A DNA stretch of 64,000 bases from Phycisphaerales bacterium (GCA_029260315.1 JAJDDM010000080.1:52331-116330); one strand, 5' to 3'. Counted from the stretch's first letter, positions 8,582 through 16,942 are shown. The notes: generated from the letters alone by a model not told the origin. Numbers and translations are program-made.

Positions 8582-9754
8582 TCAGTCTGATTCGAAGGCG
8601 AGGCCGACGCGTTCGCCCTGGGCGCGGATCGCCTTGAGCAGCGCGGACTCGAGTGTCTCGCCCTGAGCGCCCTTGACGCGCTCGGCGGCGACGTAGGCGT
8701 CCCTGGCCTTGGAGAGTTCCTGGATGCGGGTCTGGAGCTTCGCCCGCTCGGCCTGCTTCTGCTCGACGTAGGCCACTCGCTCATCGGGCTTGAGGTTCTT
8801 CATCTCCTCGGGCAGCTCATCCGCGTCGATTTCTTTCAGATCGACCTCGCCCTCCTTGAACGCGTCGACGAGGTCCCACATCGCGTTGCGGTAGAGCGCG
8901 CCAGCTTTGGCGGTTGCCCGCTGAGCCGCGGCGGGTGCGCTGGCGTCCTCGGCGCTCGCGTCGGCGGCTTCTTGACGCATCCGGCCCTCGGCGGCGTGGG
9001 CGCCGTAGGCGATGTAGGTCCGGTTCAGTTCGACGCCGAGGCTGATGAGCTGTTCGTCCTGGGGGGCGGCGATGGGGGCGAGATCGGCGTTGTGGTCGAT
9101 GAAGGAGTACTCGCCGTCGCCGAGGCGTGCGCCGTCGGCCCAGCCGGAGTCGATGCCGGTCTGGCGGTCGCCGCAGTGGATGGTGTTGACGATGACGCCG
9201 CGGGCGATGGCCTCGGGGACGGCCTGGCGATAATCGACGCCGCCCTGGGTGAACGGCTCGTTGCCGGCGATGACGATCATCTTGAGGACATTACGGTCTT
9301 CGGACCAGGTCAGGCCCTTGGCGGCGGCCTCGATGACGGCCCCGCAGTACTCCTCGCCGCCGTTGGTGCGCAGGGCGAAGAGGGCCTGGGATACGGCGTC
9401 GAGGTCGCTGGTTAGCGGGAGGATCTGGCGGAGCTGGTTCTCCTGGAGGGATATCGACTGCTTGCCGTACTCATAAAGGGAGACCTCGAGGATTGGCGGC
9501 TGTCCGTCGCGCCGGCTGGTGGCGAGTTCATTGACGATGGCCCAGAGCTGGGTCTTGGCCTGCTCGATCAGGCCGTCCATGCTGCCGGAGGTGTCCAGCA
9601 GCAGGGCGAGCTGGACGAGGGGACGCTCGGCGTCGCGGTCGATCAGGAGCGGCTCGGTCGCGGGATTGGGCTCGGCCGGGGCAGTCTGGGCCGCGGCGAG
9701 CGGGACGAGGCCGGCAAGTGTGGTGAGGGCCAGCGTTCGGGTGAGGCGTGTCAT
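8582..9754 (-). CDS. Secreted von Willebrand factor type A domain protein
   Basis: 390 residues. The signal peptide ends near PLAAAQ. The VWA domain carries an intact MIDAS motif DTSGSM (Asp54-x-Ser56-x-Ser58), with later segments LRTNGGEEYCGAVIEAA and MIVIAGNEPFTQGG in the usual fold order. The C-terminal 120 residues are charged and helical, with Lys/Arg/Glu-rich heptads suggesting a coiled coil. VWA domains bind protein partners through a metal ion; the partner here is unknown. AGGAG lies 8 bases before the ATG. It is transcribed alone, convergent to the DUF1501 gene. Confidence 0.85.
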   Translation of the reverse strand: MTRLTRTLALTTLAGLVPLAAAQTAPAEPNPATEPLLIDRDAERPLVQLALLLDTSGSMDGLIEQAKTQLWAIVNELATSRRDGQPPILEVSLYEYGKQSISLQENQLRQILPLTSDLDAVSQALFALRTNGGEEYCGAVIEAAAKGLTWSEDRNVLKMIVIAGNEPFTQGGVDYRQAVPEAIARGVIVNTIHCGDRQTGIDSGWADGARLGDGEYSFIDHNADLAPIAAPQDEQLISLGVELNRTYIAYGAHAAEGRMRQEAADASAEDASAPAAAQRATAKAGALYRNAMWDLVDAFKEGEVDLKEIDADELPEEMKNLKPDERVAYVEQKQAERAKLQTRIQELSKARDAYVAAERVKGAQGETLESALLKAIRAQGERVGLAFESD

Positions 9755-9878
9755 GGGATGGCTCCTGGGTGATTCGATGTGCGATTCATCGGTTCAACGC
9801 AGAAGGTACGGAATGGTTTCGTTGCGGGGGGTAACGGGGATGTCACGGGTGGTTTTGTGGGCTCGATATCGGCTGCGC

Positions 9879-9906
9879 CGATCGCGGGCGGGATGCCCGC
9901 AACCCC
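9879..9906. repeat. Short palindromic repeat, copy 1
   Basis: CGATCGCGGGCGGGATGCCC plus GCAACCCC. The core GCGGGC-GGAT-GCCCGC is an inverted repeat. A near-identical element lies at 10697-10726, so the two copies bracket the gene at 9960-10643. This resembles REP-type intergenic palindromes. Confidence 0.55.
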
Positions 9907-9959
9907 GTTTCTCAGACCAGGGCGCGGCACTCGACGATCGCGGCTACATTTGGCTTGTC

Positions 9960-10643
9960 ATGGATGTGCGGGTTGTGAGCATCGGGGCCTTGGCGACGCA
10001 CCCCTTGTGGGGTGAGAGGTCGGCGGTGCGGACCGGGCACGCGACGTGCTCGCTGATTCGGAGTGGGGAGGCGTCGATCCTCGTGGATCCGGGCTTGCCG
10101 GGGCAGGTGATCGCCGCGAGGCTCGGCGAGCGGGCCGGGATCGAGCCTGACGCGATCACGCACGTCTTTCTGACGAGCTTCAAGCCGGAGACGACGCGCG
10201 GGCTGGCGGCGTTCGATCGGGCGACCTGGTGGATCCACGAGACCGAACGTGAGACCGTGGGCGTGGCGCTGGCGATGGAGGCTCGGCGGGCGAGCGAGAG
10301 CGGGGACCGCGAGCTTGGTGAGACGCTCGCCAAAGATGTCGCGCTCTTGCGGAACTGCGAGGCCGCGCCGGATGAGCTGACCGGCGGCGTGAGTCTCTTT
10401 CCGCTTCCCGGAGTCTCGCCCGGCATGTGCGGGCTCATTATTAGCGAGGCGCTGGGGACGACCGTGATCTGCGGCGACGCCCTGGCGACGGTCGAGCATC
10501 TGGACCAGGGCCAGGTGCTCACGCCCGCGGCGGATGTTGATCAGGCCCGTGAGAGCTTCGGAGAGGTCGTGGAGATCGCGGATTGGATCGTGCCGGGGCG
10601 GGATAATCTGGTGGCGAATCGCGGGCGGCGGGGGGCGTTCTAG
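9960..10643 (+). CDS. Metallo-beta-lactamase-fold-like protein lacking metal ligands
   Basis: 227 residues. The order of segments follows the metallo-beta-lactamase fold: ILVDPGLPGQV, then ITHVFLTS, FPLPGVSPGMCGLII and TVICGDALAT. The HxHxDH metal-binding motif expected after 'VFLT' is replaced by SFKPETT, the GH of the usual 'PGHTPG' is GV, and the late 'PGHD' has become PGRDN. All expected metal-ligand histidines therefore seem absent, which suggests a non-catalytic relative. Fold assignment is by pattern only. I chose the ATG at 9960 (MDVRVVSIGALATHP); upstream sequence in this frame is low quality and contains the repeat at 9879. Confidence 0.65.
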   Translation: MDVRVVSIGALATHPLWGERSAVRTGHATCSLIRSGEASILVDPGLPGQVIAARLGERAGIEPDAITHVFLTSFKPETTRGLAAFDRATWWIHETERETVGVALAMEARRASESGDRELGETLAKDVALLRNCEAAPDELTGGVSLFPLPGVSPGMCGLIISEALGTTVICGDALATVEHLDQGQVLTPAADVDQARESFGEVVEIADWIVPGRDNLVANRGRRGAF

Positions 10644-10696
10644 CTCGCCGCGACTTGATCGTGATTGCGTTGAGCGGCTTCCATCATCGCCTTCGG

Positions 10697-10726
10697 CGAT
10701 CGCGGGCGAGACGCCCGCCACCCCGG
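10697..10726. repeat. Short palindromic repeat, copy 2
   Basis: CGATCGCGGGCGAGACGCCC followed by GCCACCCCGG. The GCGGGC-GAGA-GCCCGC-like palindrome matches the element at 9879-9906 at most positions. It lies between the MBL-like gene and proS. An adjacent smaller hairpin, ATCGCCTTCGGCGAT, overlaps its left edge. Confidence 0.55.
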
Positions 10727-10761
10727 TATGAAGGTGAAGGGGCTTCTACACTCCCGCCGAC

Positions 10762-12708
10762 ATGAGCGACACGATTGCGACGACACGCCGGGGCGAGATC
10801 AAGAAATGGTCTCAGACGTTGATCCCGACCGCGCGCGAGGCCCCGGCGGATGCCGAGACGCCCAGCCACATCCTGCTCAGCCGGGCGGGGTTCATTCGGC
10901 GGACGGGCGCGGGGATGTACAGCTACCTGCCGCTGGCCTGGCGGAGCCTGATGAAGATCTCGCAGATCGTGCGCGAGGAGATGGAGGCGGCGGGGGCGAG
11001 CGAACTGCTGATGCCCGCGGTGATCCCGATCGAGCTGTACAAGGTGACCGGGCGCGACGAGGCGTATGGCGAGCTGCTCTTTCGCGTACACGATCGGCAC
11101 GGGCGGGAGAACGCGCTGGGGCCGACGCACGAGGAGGTCATCACCGACATCTTCCAGCACGCGATCAACAGCTACAAGCAACTGCCGCTGACGGTGTACC
11201 AGATCCAGACGAAGTTTCGCGATGAGTTCCGTCCGAGGGCGGGGCTTCTGCGCTGCCGCGAGTTCATCATGAAGGACGCGTACTCGTTTCACCTGACCGT
11301 GGACGGGCCCGGCGGGCTGAACGAGACGTATGACGCGCAGTACGCGGCGTATGTGCGGGTCTTCGAGCGCCTGGGACTGGATTTCACGGTCGTGGACGCC
11401 GAGAGCGGGCCGATCGGGGGCTCGGCGAGCCATGAGTTCATGGTCAACGCCGAGAGCGGGGAGGACAAGATCCTGGTCTGCGACTCGTCGGGCTATGCGG
11501 CGAACGTCGAGAAGTGCGAGATCGGTGAGCGGGCGTGGAGCTTCGAGGGCGAGGCGCTGGGGGATCTGGCGAAGGTGCATACGCCGGGGATGGCGAGCAT
11601 CGAGGACATCGGCAGGTTCATGAAGGTGAAGCCGGCGAACATGCTGAAGACGATGGTGTTCGATGCGGGCGAATCACTGGCGGACGAGCCGTCAGTGGCA
11701 CCGGGCGGTGGGCAACGCTGGGTGGTCGCGGTGGTCCGCGGTAATCACGACGTCAACGAGAGCAAGGTTCGCGATGCGATCGGCGGGCCGGTGGCGTTGG
11801 CGGACGAGAAGGAGGCCAGGGCCGCGGGGTTCGCGATCGGGTATGTCGGGCCGGCGGTCGCTGTCGGGCGAGATGACGTGCTGCTGCTGGTCGATCCCGA
11901 CGCGGCGCAGAGTACGGACAGTGCCAAGGGCAAGGCGATGTTCTGGGCGGCGGGGGCGAATGAGGCCGATCACCACGTCAAGTTTTTCAACTGGCAGCGC
12001 GAGCTGGGGGGTCTGCTGGATAGTTCGGATCAGGACGCATCGGCTCGAAGAGTCGATCTACCAGGGGCATCGGCTCGGAGAGCCGATCTACCAGGGGCAT
12101 CGGCTCGGAGAGCCGATCTACCCGCGCGTATCCGCGTGGCGGACATTCGCAACGCCAACGCGGGTGATCCGTCGCCGAGGGCCGAGGGGTCGATCCTTCG
12201 CGAGCAACGGGGGATCGAGGTCGGGCACATCTTCAAGCTGGGGTGCAAGTACTCCGACGCCGTGGGCTTCGGCGTGCTCGACCAGGACCAGCAGCGCCAG
12301 AGCGTGATCATGGGGTGCTACGGGCTGGGCGTGAGCCGGACGCTCGCCGCGTGCGTCGAGATGAGCCACGACGAGAACGGCATCATCTTCCCCGCGGCGA
12401 TCGCTCCCTACCATGTGCTCATCACGCTGATGAAGCCCGACGACCCGGCCCAGCAGGAGGCCTGCGCGAGAGTCTCGGGCGAGCTGGCGGAACAGGGCAT
12501 CGACGTGCTTATCGATGACAGGGAGGAGCGTCCGGGCGTCAAGTTCAAGGACGCCGACCTGATCGGCCTGCCCGTGCGTCTGACGATCGGCGACAAGGCC
12601 CTGGCGGAGGGTGCGGTCGAGTTCAAGCCGCGACGGTCGGCGGGCAAGGGCGAACTCGTCCCAATCGACAGGGTCGTCGCGCGCTGCGCCGACGTGCTCG
12701 GCGATTAG
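10762..12708 (+). CDS. proS: Prolyl-tRNA synthetase
   Basis: 648 residues, a class II aminoacyl-tRNA synthetase that charges tRNA-Pro in the cytoplasm. It begins with KKWSQTLIPTAREAPADAET and contains RAGFIRRTGAGMYSYLPL and GPTHEEVITD, both standard for bacterial ProRS. The YbaK-like editing insertion follows at roughly residues 230-410, then the C-terminal catalytic segment GIEVGHIFKLGCKYSDA and MGCYGLGVSR, and finally the anticodon-binding domain. It is longer than usual because an array of 10-residue repeats (ASARRADLPG, residues about 426-454) sits in frame between the editing domain and the catalytic core. The conserved neighbours on both sides of the insert are intact, so the enzyme is probably functional. 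Confidence 0.95.
   Translation: MSDTIATTRRGEIKKWSQTLIPTAREAPADAETPSHILLSRAGFIRRTGAGMYSYLPLAWRSLMKISQIVREEMEAAGASELLMPAVIPIELYKVTGRDEAYGELLFRVHDRHGRENALGPTHEEVITDIFQHAINSYKQLPLTVYQIQTKFRDEFRPRAGLLRCREFIMKDAYSFHLTVDGPGGLNETYDAQYAAYVRVFERLGLDFTVVDAESGPIGGSASHEFMVNAESGEDKILVCDSSGYAANVEKCEIGERAWSFEGEALGDLAKVHTPGMASIEDIGRFMKVKPANMLKTMVFDAGESLADEPSVAPGGGQRWVVAVVRGNHDVNESKVRDAIGGPVALADEKEARAAGFAIGYVGPAVAVGRDDVLLLVDPDAAQSTDSAKGKAMFWAAGANEADHHVKFFNWQRELGGLLDSSDQDASARRVDLPGASARRADLPGASARRADLPARIRVADIRNANAGDPSPRAEGSILREQRGIEVGHIFKLGCKYSDAVGFGVLDQDQQRQSVIMGCYGLGVSRTLAACVEMSHDENGIIFPAAIAPYHVLITLMKPDDPAQQEACARVSGELAEQGIDVLIDDREERPGVKFKDADLIGLPVRLTIGDKALAEGAVEFKPRRSAGKGELVPIDRVVARCADVLGD
12037..12121. repeat. 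Palindromic 30-bp tandem repeat inserted in frame in proS
   Basis: Two full 30-base units and most of a third, starting GCATCGGCTC and ending TCTACCAGGG. Units 2 and 3 contain the perfect hairpin ATCGGCTCGGAGAGCCGAT (8-bp stem, 3-base loop); unit 1 has two changes in the stem region. Thirty bases equal ten codons, so each unit adds one ASARR(A/V)DLPG decapeptide to ProRS. The composition and palindrome are typical of intergenic REP-like elements rather than of a synthetase gene. Confidence 0.85.
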
Positions 12709-12762
12709 GTTCGATGGGCTTTGGGCGCGGCGTCGGTTGCGGGTTGTCGTGGAGAGTGTCGG

Positions 12763-13233
12763 ATGAGCGAGACAGAGTTATCGCCGTTGGTCATCGGCTG
12801 GCGCGAGCGGGTCGCGATCAGGGACTGGGGCATCAAGCGGGTACGGGCCAAGATCGACACCGGCGCCAGGACCAGCGCCCTGCACGTCTCTCGCATCGAG
12901 GAGCTCGATGGCGGGCGGATCGGCTTCGAGGTCGTCGTTCGCGAGCGCCCCGAGCGCGTCACCCGCTGGGTCGAGGCCGATCTGGCGAGAGAATCGGTCG
13001 TTCGCCCGAGCAGCGGCAAACGCCAGCGCCGCCCGGTGGTCCAGACCACGATCGTCATCGGCCCGCTGGAGCTGGAGGCCGAGATCAGCCTCGTCTGCCG
13101 GCAGGGCATGCTCTGTCGTATGCTGATAGGAAGGAAGGCGATCGAGGGGAGAGCGGTCGTCGATCCGTCGCGGAGGTATGTGGTCTCGGCGAGTCCGGGA
13201 AGTCGCAAACGAAAAAAGAGGAATCCCGCATGA
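12763..13233 (+). CDS. RimK-associated retropepsin-like protease domain protein (COG4067 family)
   Basis: 156 residues. The core AKIDTGARTSALHV carries the D-T-G-A motif (Asp32) of the pepsin/retropepsin-like 'ATP-dependent zinc protease' family, COG4067, which is regularly encoded next to RimK-type ligases. A central RPVVQTTIVIGPLELEAEIS and the ending MLIGRKAIEGRAVVDPSRRY also fit the family. It may hydrolyse a peptide tag or peptide product made by the adjacent ligase (inference from context). GGAGAG lies 7 bases before the ATG. Its stop overlaps the rimK start (ATGA), implying translational coupling. Confidence 0.85.
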   Translation: MSETELSPLVIGWRERVAIRDWGIKRVRAKIDTGARTSALHVSRIEELDGGRIGFEVVVRERPERVTRWVEADLARESVVRPSSGKRQRRPVVQTTIVIGPLELEAEISLVCRQGMLCRMLIGRKAIEGRAVVDPSRRYVVSASPGSRKRKKRNPA

Positions 13234-14429
13234 AGATCGGCATCCTGTCGAGGTCTCGCAGGTGCTACAGCACGCGCCGGCTGGTCCAGGCCGCCGAGCA
13301 GCGCGGGCACGCCGTCAAGGTGCTCAACACCCTGCGCTTCGCGATCGAGCTCGAAAAGAGCGAGCCCGATCTGTACTACCGCTCCAAGCGGCTGAGCGAG
13401 TACGACGCGGTCCTGCCGAGAATCGGCGCGTCGGTGACGTACTTCGGCACCGCCGTGGTGCGTCAGTTCGAGCAGATGGACGTGTTCACGCCCAACACGG
13501 CCAACGGCATCGTCAACTCGCGAGACAAACTGCGATCGCTCCAGATCCTCTCGCGACACGAGATCGGGATACCCCAGACGGCGTTCGTCCGAGATCGCAA
13601 GGACGTGCTGCCGGCGATCGAGCGCGTCGGGGGCGCGCCGATCGTCATCAAGCTGCTGGAGGGGACCCAGGGCGTGGGCGTGATTCTCGCCGAGTCGACG
13701 AAGGTCGCCGAGGCGATCATCGAGACGCTGCACAGCGCCCGCCAGAACGTGCTCGTGCAGAAGTTCGTCGCCGAGAGCAGGGGCAAGGACGTGCGGGCGC
13801 TGGTCGTGGGCGATCGCGTCGTCGCCGCGATGCGCCGTGTCGCGCAGGGCAACGAGTTCCGCAGCAACGTCCATCGCGGGGGCAAGGCCGAGCTGATCGA
13901 TCTCGAACCGGCCTACGAGGCCGCGGCCGTCCGCGCGGCGCAGATCATGGGCCTGCGCGTCGCGGGCGTGGACATGCTCGAATCCAACGACGGCCCGCAG
14001 ATCATGGAGGTGAACTCCTCGCCGGGTCTGGAGGGGATCGAGGGCGCGACACAGCTCGATGTCGCCGGCGCGATCATCGACTACATCGCGGCCCAGGTCA
14101 ACTTCCCCGAGATCGACATCCGCCAGCGTTTGACGGTCAGCACCGGCTACGGCGTCGCCGAGCTCATGGTCCCCGAGGGCTCCGAGCTCGTCGGCAAGTC
14201 CATCACCGAGTCGGGGCTGCGCGACAAGGACGTGGTCATCCTGACGCTCAATCGCGGCACCAGCGTGATTTCCAATCCCAAGGGCTCGCGGGTGATTGAG
14301 GCGGGCGACCGCATGCTCTGCTACGGCAAGCTGGAGTCGATGCGCGACCTCGTGCCCACCAAGCGCCGGCGCAGGACCAAGGTCAAGAAGCTCGATCGGG
14401 ATCTGGTCGAAGCGATCGAGACGACTTGA
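13230..14429 (+). CDS. rimK: RimK-like ATP-grasp ligase with C-terminal RCK_C domain
   Basis: 399 residues. The first 300 are a RimK ATP-grasp ligase: MKIGILSRSRRCYSTRRLVQ, then FTPNTANGIVNSRDKL, VIKLLEGTQGVGVILAES in the ATP-binding lobe and IMEVNSSPGLEGIE, which supplies metal/ATP ligands. RimK enzymes add glutamates or other amino acids to protein or small-molecule carboxyl ends. After about residue 305 a second domain appears, GVAELMVPEGSELVGKSI ... SNPKGSRVIEAGDRMLCYG, matching the RCK_C/TrkA_C ligand-binding fold of potassium-channel regulators. That tail could sense a small ligand (inference). Overlaps the gene before by four bases and the next by one. Confidence 0.9.
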   Translation: MKIGILSRSRRCYSTRRLVQAAEQRGHAVKVLNTLRFAIELEKSEPDLYYRSKRLSEYDAVLPRIGASVTYFGTAVVRQFEQMDVFTPNTANGIVNSRDKLRSLQILSRHEIGIPQTAFVRDRKDVLPAIERVGGAPIVIKLLEGTQGVGVILAESTKVAEAIIETLHSARQNVLVQKFVAESRGKDVRALVVGDRVVAAMRRVAQGNEFRSNVHRGGKAELIDLEPAYEAAAVRAAQIMGLRVAGVDMLESNDGPQIMEVNSSPGLEGIEGATQLDVAGAIIDYIAAQVNFPEIDIRQRLTVSTGYGVAELMVPEGSELVGKSITESGLRDKDVVILTLNRGTSVISNPKGSRVIEAGDRMLCYGKLESMRDLVPTKRRRRTKVKKLDRDLVEAIETT

Positions 14430-15508
14430 TGCCCGAGGCGGCAAAGAGCGTGGGGCAATGGGGTGATCGCACGATCGGGCCCGACGAGAGCGGCGAGGTC
14501 GAGGTCGTCATCTCCGAGAGCTTTGCGGGGGCCGACATCGCGATTCCCGTCTTCGTCTGGCGAGGCCCCGAGCCCGGGCCCAGCGTCTTTGTCACCGCTG
14601 CGGTGCATGGCGATGAGATCAACGGCACGGGGACGATCCGCCATGTGCTCACCGAGGAGCCGTTCAGGCTGCGCCGCGGCGCACTCGTGCTGGTCCCGGT
14701 CGTGAACCTTGCCGGCTTCGAGCGGCACTCACGCTACCTGCCCGACCGGCGCGATCTCAATCGCAGCTTTCCGGGCTCGAAGTCCGGCAGCCTGGCCAGC
14801 CGCATGGCGCGAACGATCATCGAGGAGATCGTGCTGCGATGCGATTACGGCATCGACCTGCACACCGCCGCAGTTCGGCGGACCAACTTTCCCAATGTTC
14901 GGGCCGATATGACCGACCCGGACCTCGCGGCCCTCGCCCGGGCGTTCGGCACCGAGCTCATCGTCAGCGGCAAGGGGCCGGTGGGTTCGCTGCGGCGCAG
15001 CGCCTGCAAGGCCGGCGTGCCGACGCTGATCCTCGAGGCCGGTGAGGTCTGGAAGGTCGAGCCCACCGTCGTCGAGTACGCGGTGCGCGGCATCCGCAAC
15101 TGCCTGGTCCACCTTGGCATGGTCGAGGGCAAAATCGAGCGCCCGCCCTTCCAGGCCGAGACCGACACGAGCCGCTGGGTTCGCGCCCAGTACGGCGGGT
15201 TCCTGCGATTCCATGTCGCACCCGGCGAGATCGTCGACAAGGGCCAGCGGATCGCGACCAACACGAGCCTGACCGGGCGCGAGCAGAATGTCATCCTGGC
15301 GCCGCGCAACGGCATCGTGCTCGGCATGACCACGCTGCCGTCGGTCGCGCCGGGCGATCCGGTCTGCCACCTGGCGTATCCGAAGGCCGGCACGCTCCGG
15401 CGGGCCGTGCGCGCCCAGGAGGCGCTGTCGGACGGGAGTTTGCATGAGCGCATGCGGGACGATCTTGGTCGGAACGTGTTCCGTGGTGATAGAGAGGGAG
15501 AGACGTGA
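14429..15508 (+). CDS. Succinylglutamate desuccinylase/aspartoacylase-like zinc carboxypeptidase (M14)
   Basis: 359 residues. It has the zinc-binding arrangement of the AstE/AspA branch of the M14 family: AAVHGDEINGTG (His60 and Glu63), DLHTAA (His145) and TLILEAGE with the catalytic-type glutamate. RDLNRSFPG is the usual substrate-carboxylate loop. The C-terminal part (GGFLRFHVAPGEIVDKGQRI) resembles a biotinyl-lipoyl-like barrel commonly present in this family. It probably cleaves an amide bond in an acylated amino acid or peptide; with RimK next door, a peptide made or edited by that system is likely (inference). The ATG at 14429 overlaps the rimK stop (TGATG). Confidence 0.88.
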   Translation: MPEAAKSVGQWGDRTIGPDESGEVEVVISESFAGADIAIPVFVWRGPEPGPSVFVTAAVHGDEINGTGTIRHVLTEEPFRLRRGALVLVPVVNLAGFERHSRYLPDRRDLNRSFPGSKSGSLASRMARTIIEEIVLRCDYGIDLHTAAVRRTNFPNVRADMTDPDLAALARAFGTELIVSGKGPVGSLRRSACKAGVPTLILEAGEVWKVEPTVVEYAVRGIRNCLVHLGMVEGKIERPPFQAETDTSRWVRAQYGGFLRFHVAPGEIVDKGQRIATNTSLTGREQNVILAPRNGIVLGMTTLPSVAPGDPVCHLAYPKAGTLRRAVRAQEALSDGSLHERMRDDLGRNVFRGDREGET

Positions 15509-16884
15509 GTGACGAAACTGTTCTCGATTCGAGCGTTCCGACAGTGGAGTTGCCCGAGGCGATCCGCGAGCGTGACGCATCGACGTGCGCTCGGCTGATC
15601 TCCGAGATGCCGGCGGGCGACGCCGCGCACGTCCTGAGCGGACTGTCTGACAGCGAGCGTTCCGACCTGCTGGGGCTGCTCGATGCCGAGACCTCGGCCC
15701 AGGTGCTCGAGCACCTGCCGGAGCCGCAGGTGCTCGGCGCGGTCGAGAGCCTGTCACCGGCGATCGCTGCTCGGATCATCGAGGAGCTGCCCAGTGACGC
15801 GCAGGCCGATCTGATCGCGACGCTTGACGCCGAGGACGCCGAGGCCATTCTGACCGAGATCTCCGCCGAGGAGGCCGGCGAGATCCGGCGCATGGCGGCG
15901 TACGCCCCCGATACAGCCGGCGGGCTGATGGTCTCGGAGTTCCTGCGATTTCCACGGGATTGGACGGTCCGGCAGGTCATCGAGGATCTGGGCGAGCACG
16001 CCGAGGAGTACGCCGATTATGATATTCAGTACGCCTACGTCGTGGACGATCTCGGCGGGCTTGTGGGCGTGCTGCGGATGCGCGATCTGCTGCTCTCTCG
16101 CCGGGCCGACGCGATCGCGTCGCGGATGATCGAGGCGCCGATCTCGGTCGCCGACGAGATGCCGCTCGATGAGCTCGAGGCGCTGTTCGACGAGCACCGT
16201 TTCTTCGGGTTTCCCGTCGTGGATGAGCGCGGGCAACTCGTTGGGGTGGTCCATCGCACCGCGGTCGAGAACGCCCTGGCCGAGAGCGCCGAATCCGACT
16301 TCCGGCGCAGCCAGGGCATCATCGGCGGCGAGGAGCTTCGCTCGATGCCGCTGCGCGTCCGCTCGGGGCGGCGTCTGGCGTGGCTGAGCGTGAACATCGT
16401 GCTTAACGTCGTGGCGGCCAGCGTGATCGCGATGCACCAGGACACGCTGGAGGCGGTGATCGCCCTGGCGGTCTTCCTGCCGATCATCTCGGACATGAGC
16501 GGGTGCTCGGGGAATCAGGCGGTTGCGGTCAGCATGCGCGAGATGACACTCGGCGTCACCCGTCCGGGGGACTTCCTGCGGGTGCTTCGCAAGGAGCTGT
16601 CGGTCGGGGCGGTCAACGGGCTGGTGCTCGGGGCGCTGATCGGGACGCTCGCGCTCATTTGGAAGGGCAACATCGCGCTGGGCCTGGTAGTGGGGGCCGC
16701 GCTCATGGTCAACACGGTCGTCGCCGTTGGCATCGGCGGGTGCGTGCCGCTGGTGCTCAAGAAGTTCAAGAAGGATCCGGCCCTGGCCTCGGGGCCCATC
16801 CTGACCACTGTGACCGACATGTGCGGGTTCTTCCTGGTCCTGACGCTGGCGGCCCTTGCTCTTCCCTATCTGATCGGGGTGTGA
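15505..16884 (+). CDS. mgtE: Magnesium transporter MgtE
   Basis: 459 residues, the usual MgtE length. An N-terminal helical repeat domain (ELPSDAQADLIATLDAEDAE) precedes two CBS motifs (DLGGLVGVLRMRDLLLSR and ERGQLVGVVHRTAVENAL), which gate the channel by sensing internal Mg2+. About five membrane helices follow, with the conserved selectivity segment SDMSGCSGNQAVAVSMREM. It acts in the inner membrane as a Mg2+ channel. The GTG start overlaps the previous stop (GTGA), placing MgtE in the same operon as the RimK-type genes. Confidence 0.93.
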   Translation: MSDETVLDSSVPTVELPEAIRERDASTCARLISEMPAGDAAHVLSGLSDSERSDLLGLLDAETSAQVLEHLPEPQVLGAVESLSPAIAARIIEELPSDAQADLIATLDAEDAEAILTEISAEEAGEIRRMAAYAPDTAGGLMVSEFLRFPRDWTVRQVIEDLGEHAEEYADYDIQYAYVVDDLGGLVGVLRMRDLLLSRRADAIASRMIEAPISVADEMPLDELEALFDEHRFFGFPVVDERGQLVGVVHRTAVENALAESAESDFRRSQGIIGGEELRSMPLRVRSGRRLAWLSVNIVLNVVAASVIAMHQDTLEAVIALAVFLPIISDMSGCSGNQAVAVSMREMTLGVTRPGDFLRVLRKELSVGAVNGLVLGALIGTLALIWKGNIALGLVVGAALMVNTVVAVGIGGCVPLVLKKFKKDPALASGPILTTVTDMCGFFLVLTLAALALPYLIGV

Positions 16885-16909
16885 GGATTCGTGCAGCCGC
16901 GGTGGCCCC

Positions 16910-16942
16910 TTGCCCGATCCAAAATTGTGTCCTAGGCTACAC
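16910..16942 (+). promoter_or_regulatory. Candidate promoter with overlapping imperfect palindrome upstream of the metal ABC operon
   Basis: TTGCCC at 16910 and TAGGCT at 16933 are spaced by 17 bases, a plausible sigma-70 arrangement 35 bases before the start codon. The downstream part holds GTGT-CCTAGG-CT-ACAC (16927-16942), an imperfect dyad around a CCTAGG core that would cover the -10 box. DtxR/MntR-type repressors bind dyads of this general kind, and both permeases of this operon end in DtxR-like domains, but the match is not diagnostic. Confidence 0.35.

Noticed and set aside
7048..8784. 578-codon minus-strand frame
   Set aside because: Overlaps the DUF1501 gene, which has a Tat signal and family motifs; the frame itself is compositional noise.
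12037..12121. CRISPR array
   Set aside because: Units are directly adjacent with no spacers and are in frame in proS; it is a palindromic tandem repeat.
12705..14444. 579-codon minus-strand frame over rimK
   Set aside because: Asp/His/Ala-rich with no domain; the plus strand carries the COG4067 and RimK genes with catalytic motifs.
15400..15505. Mg2+ riboswitch for mgtE
   Set aside because: The mgtE start overlaps the previous gene by four bases, leaving no leader for a riboswitch.
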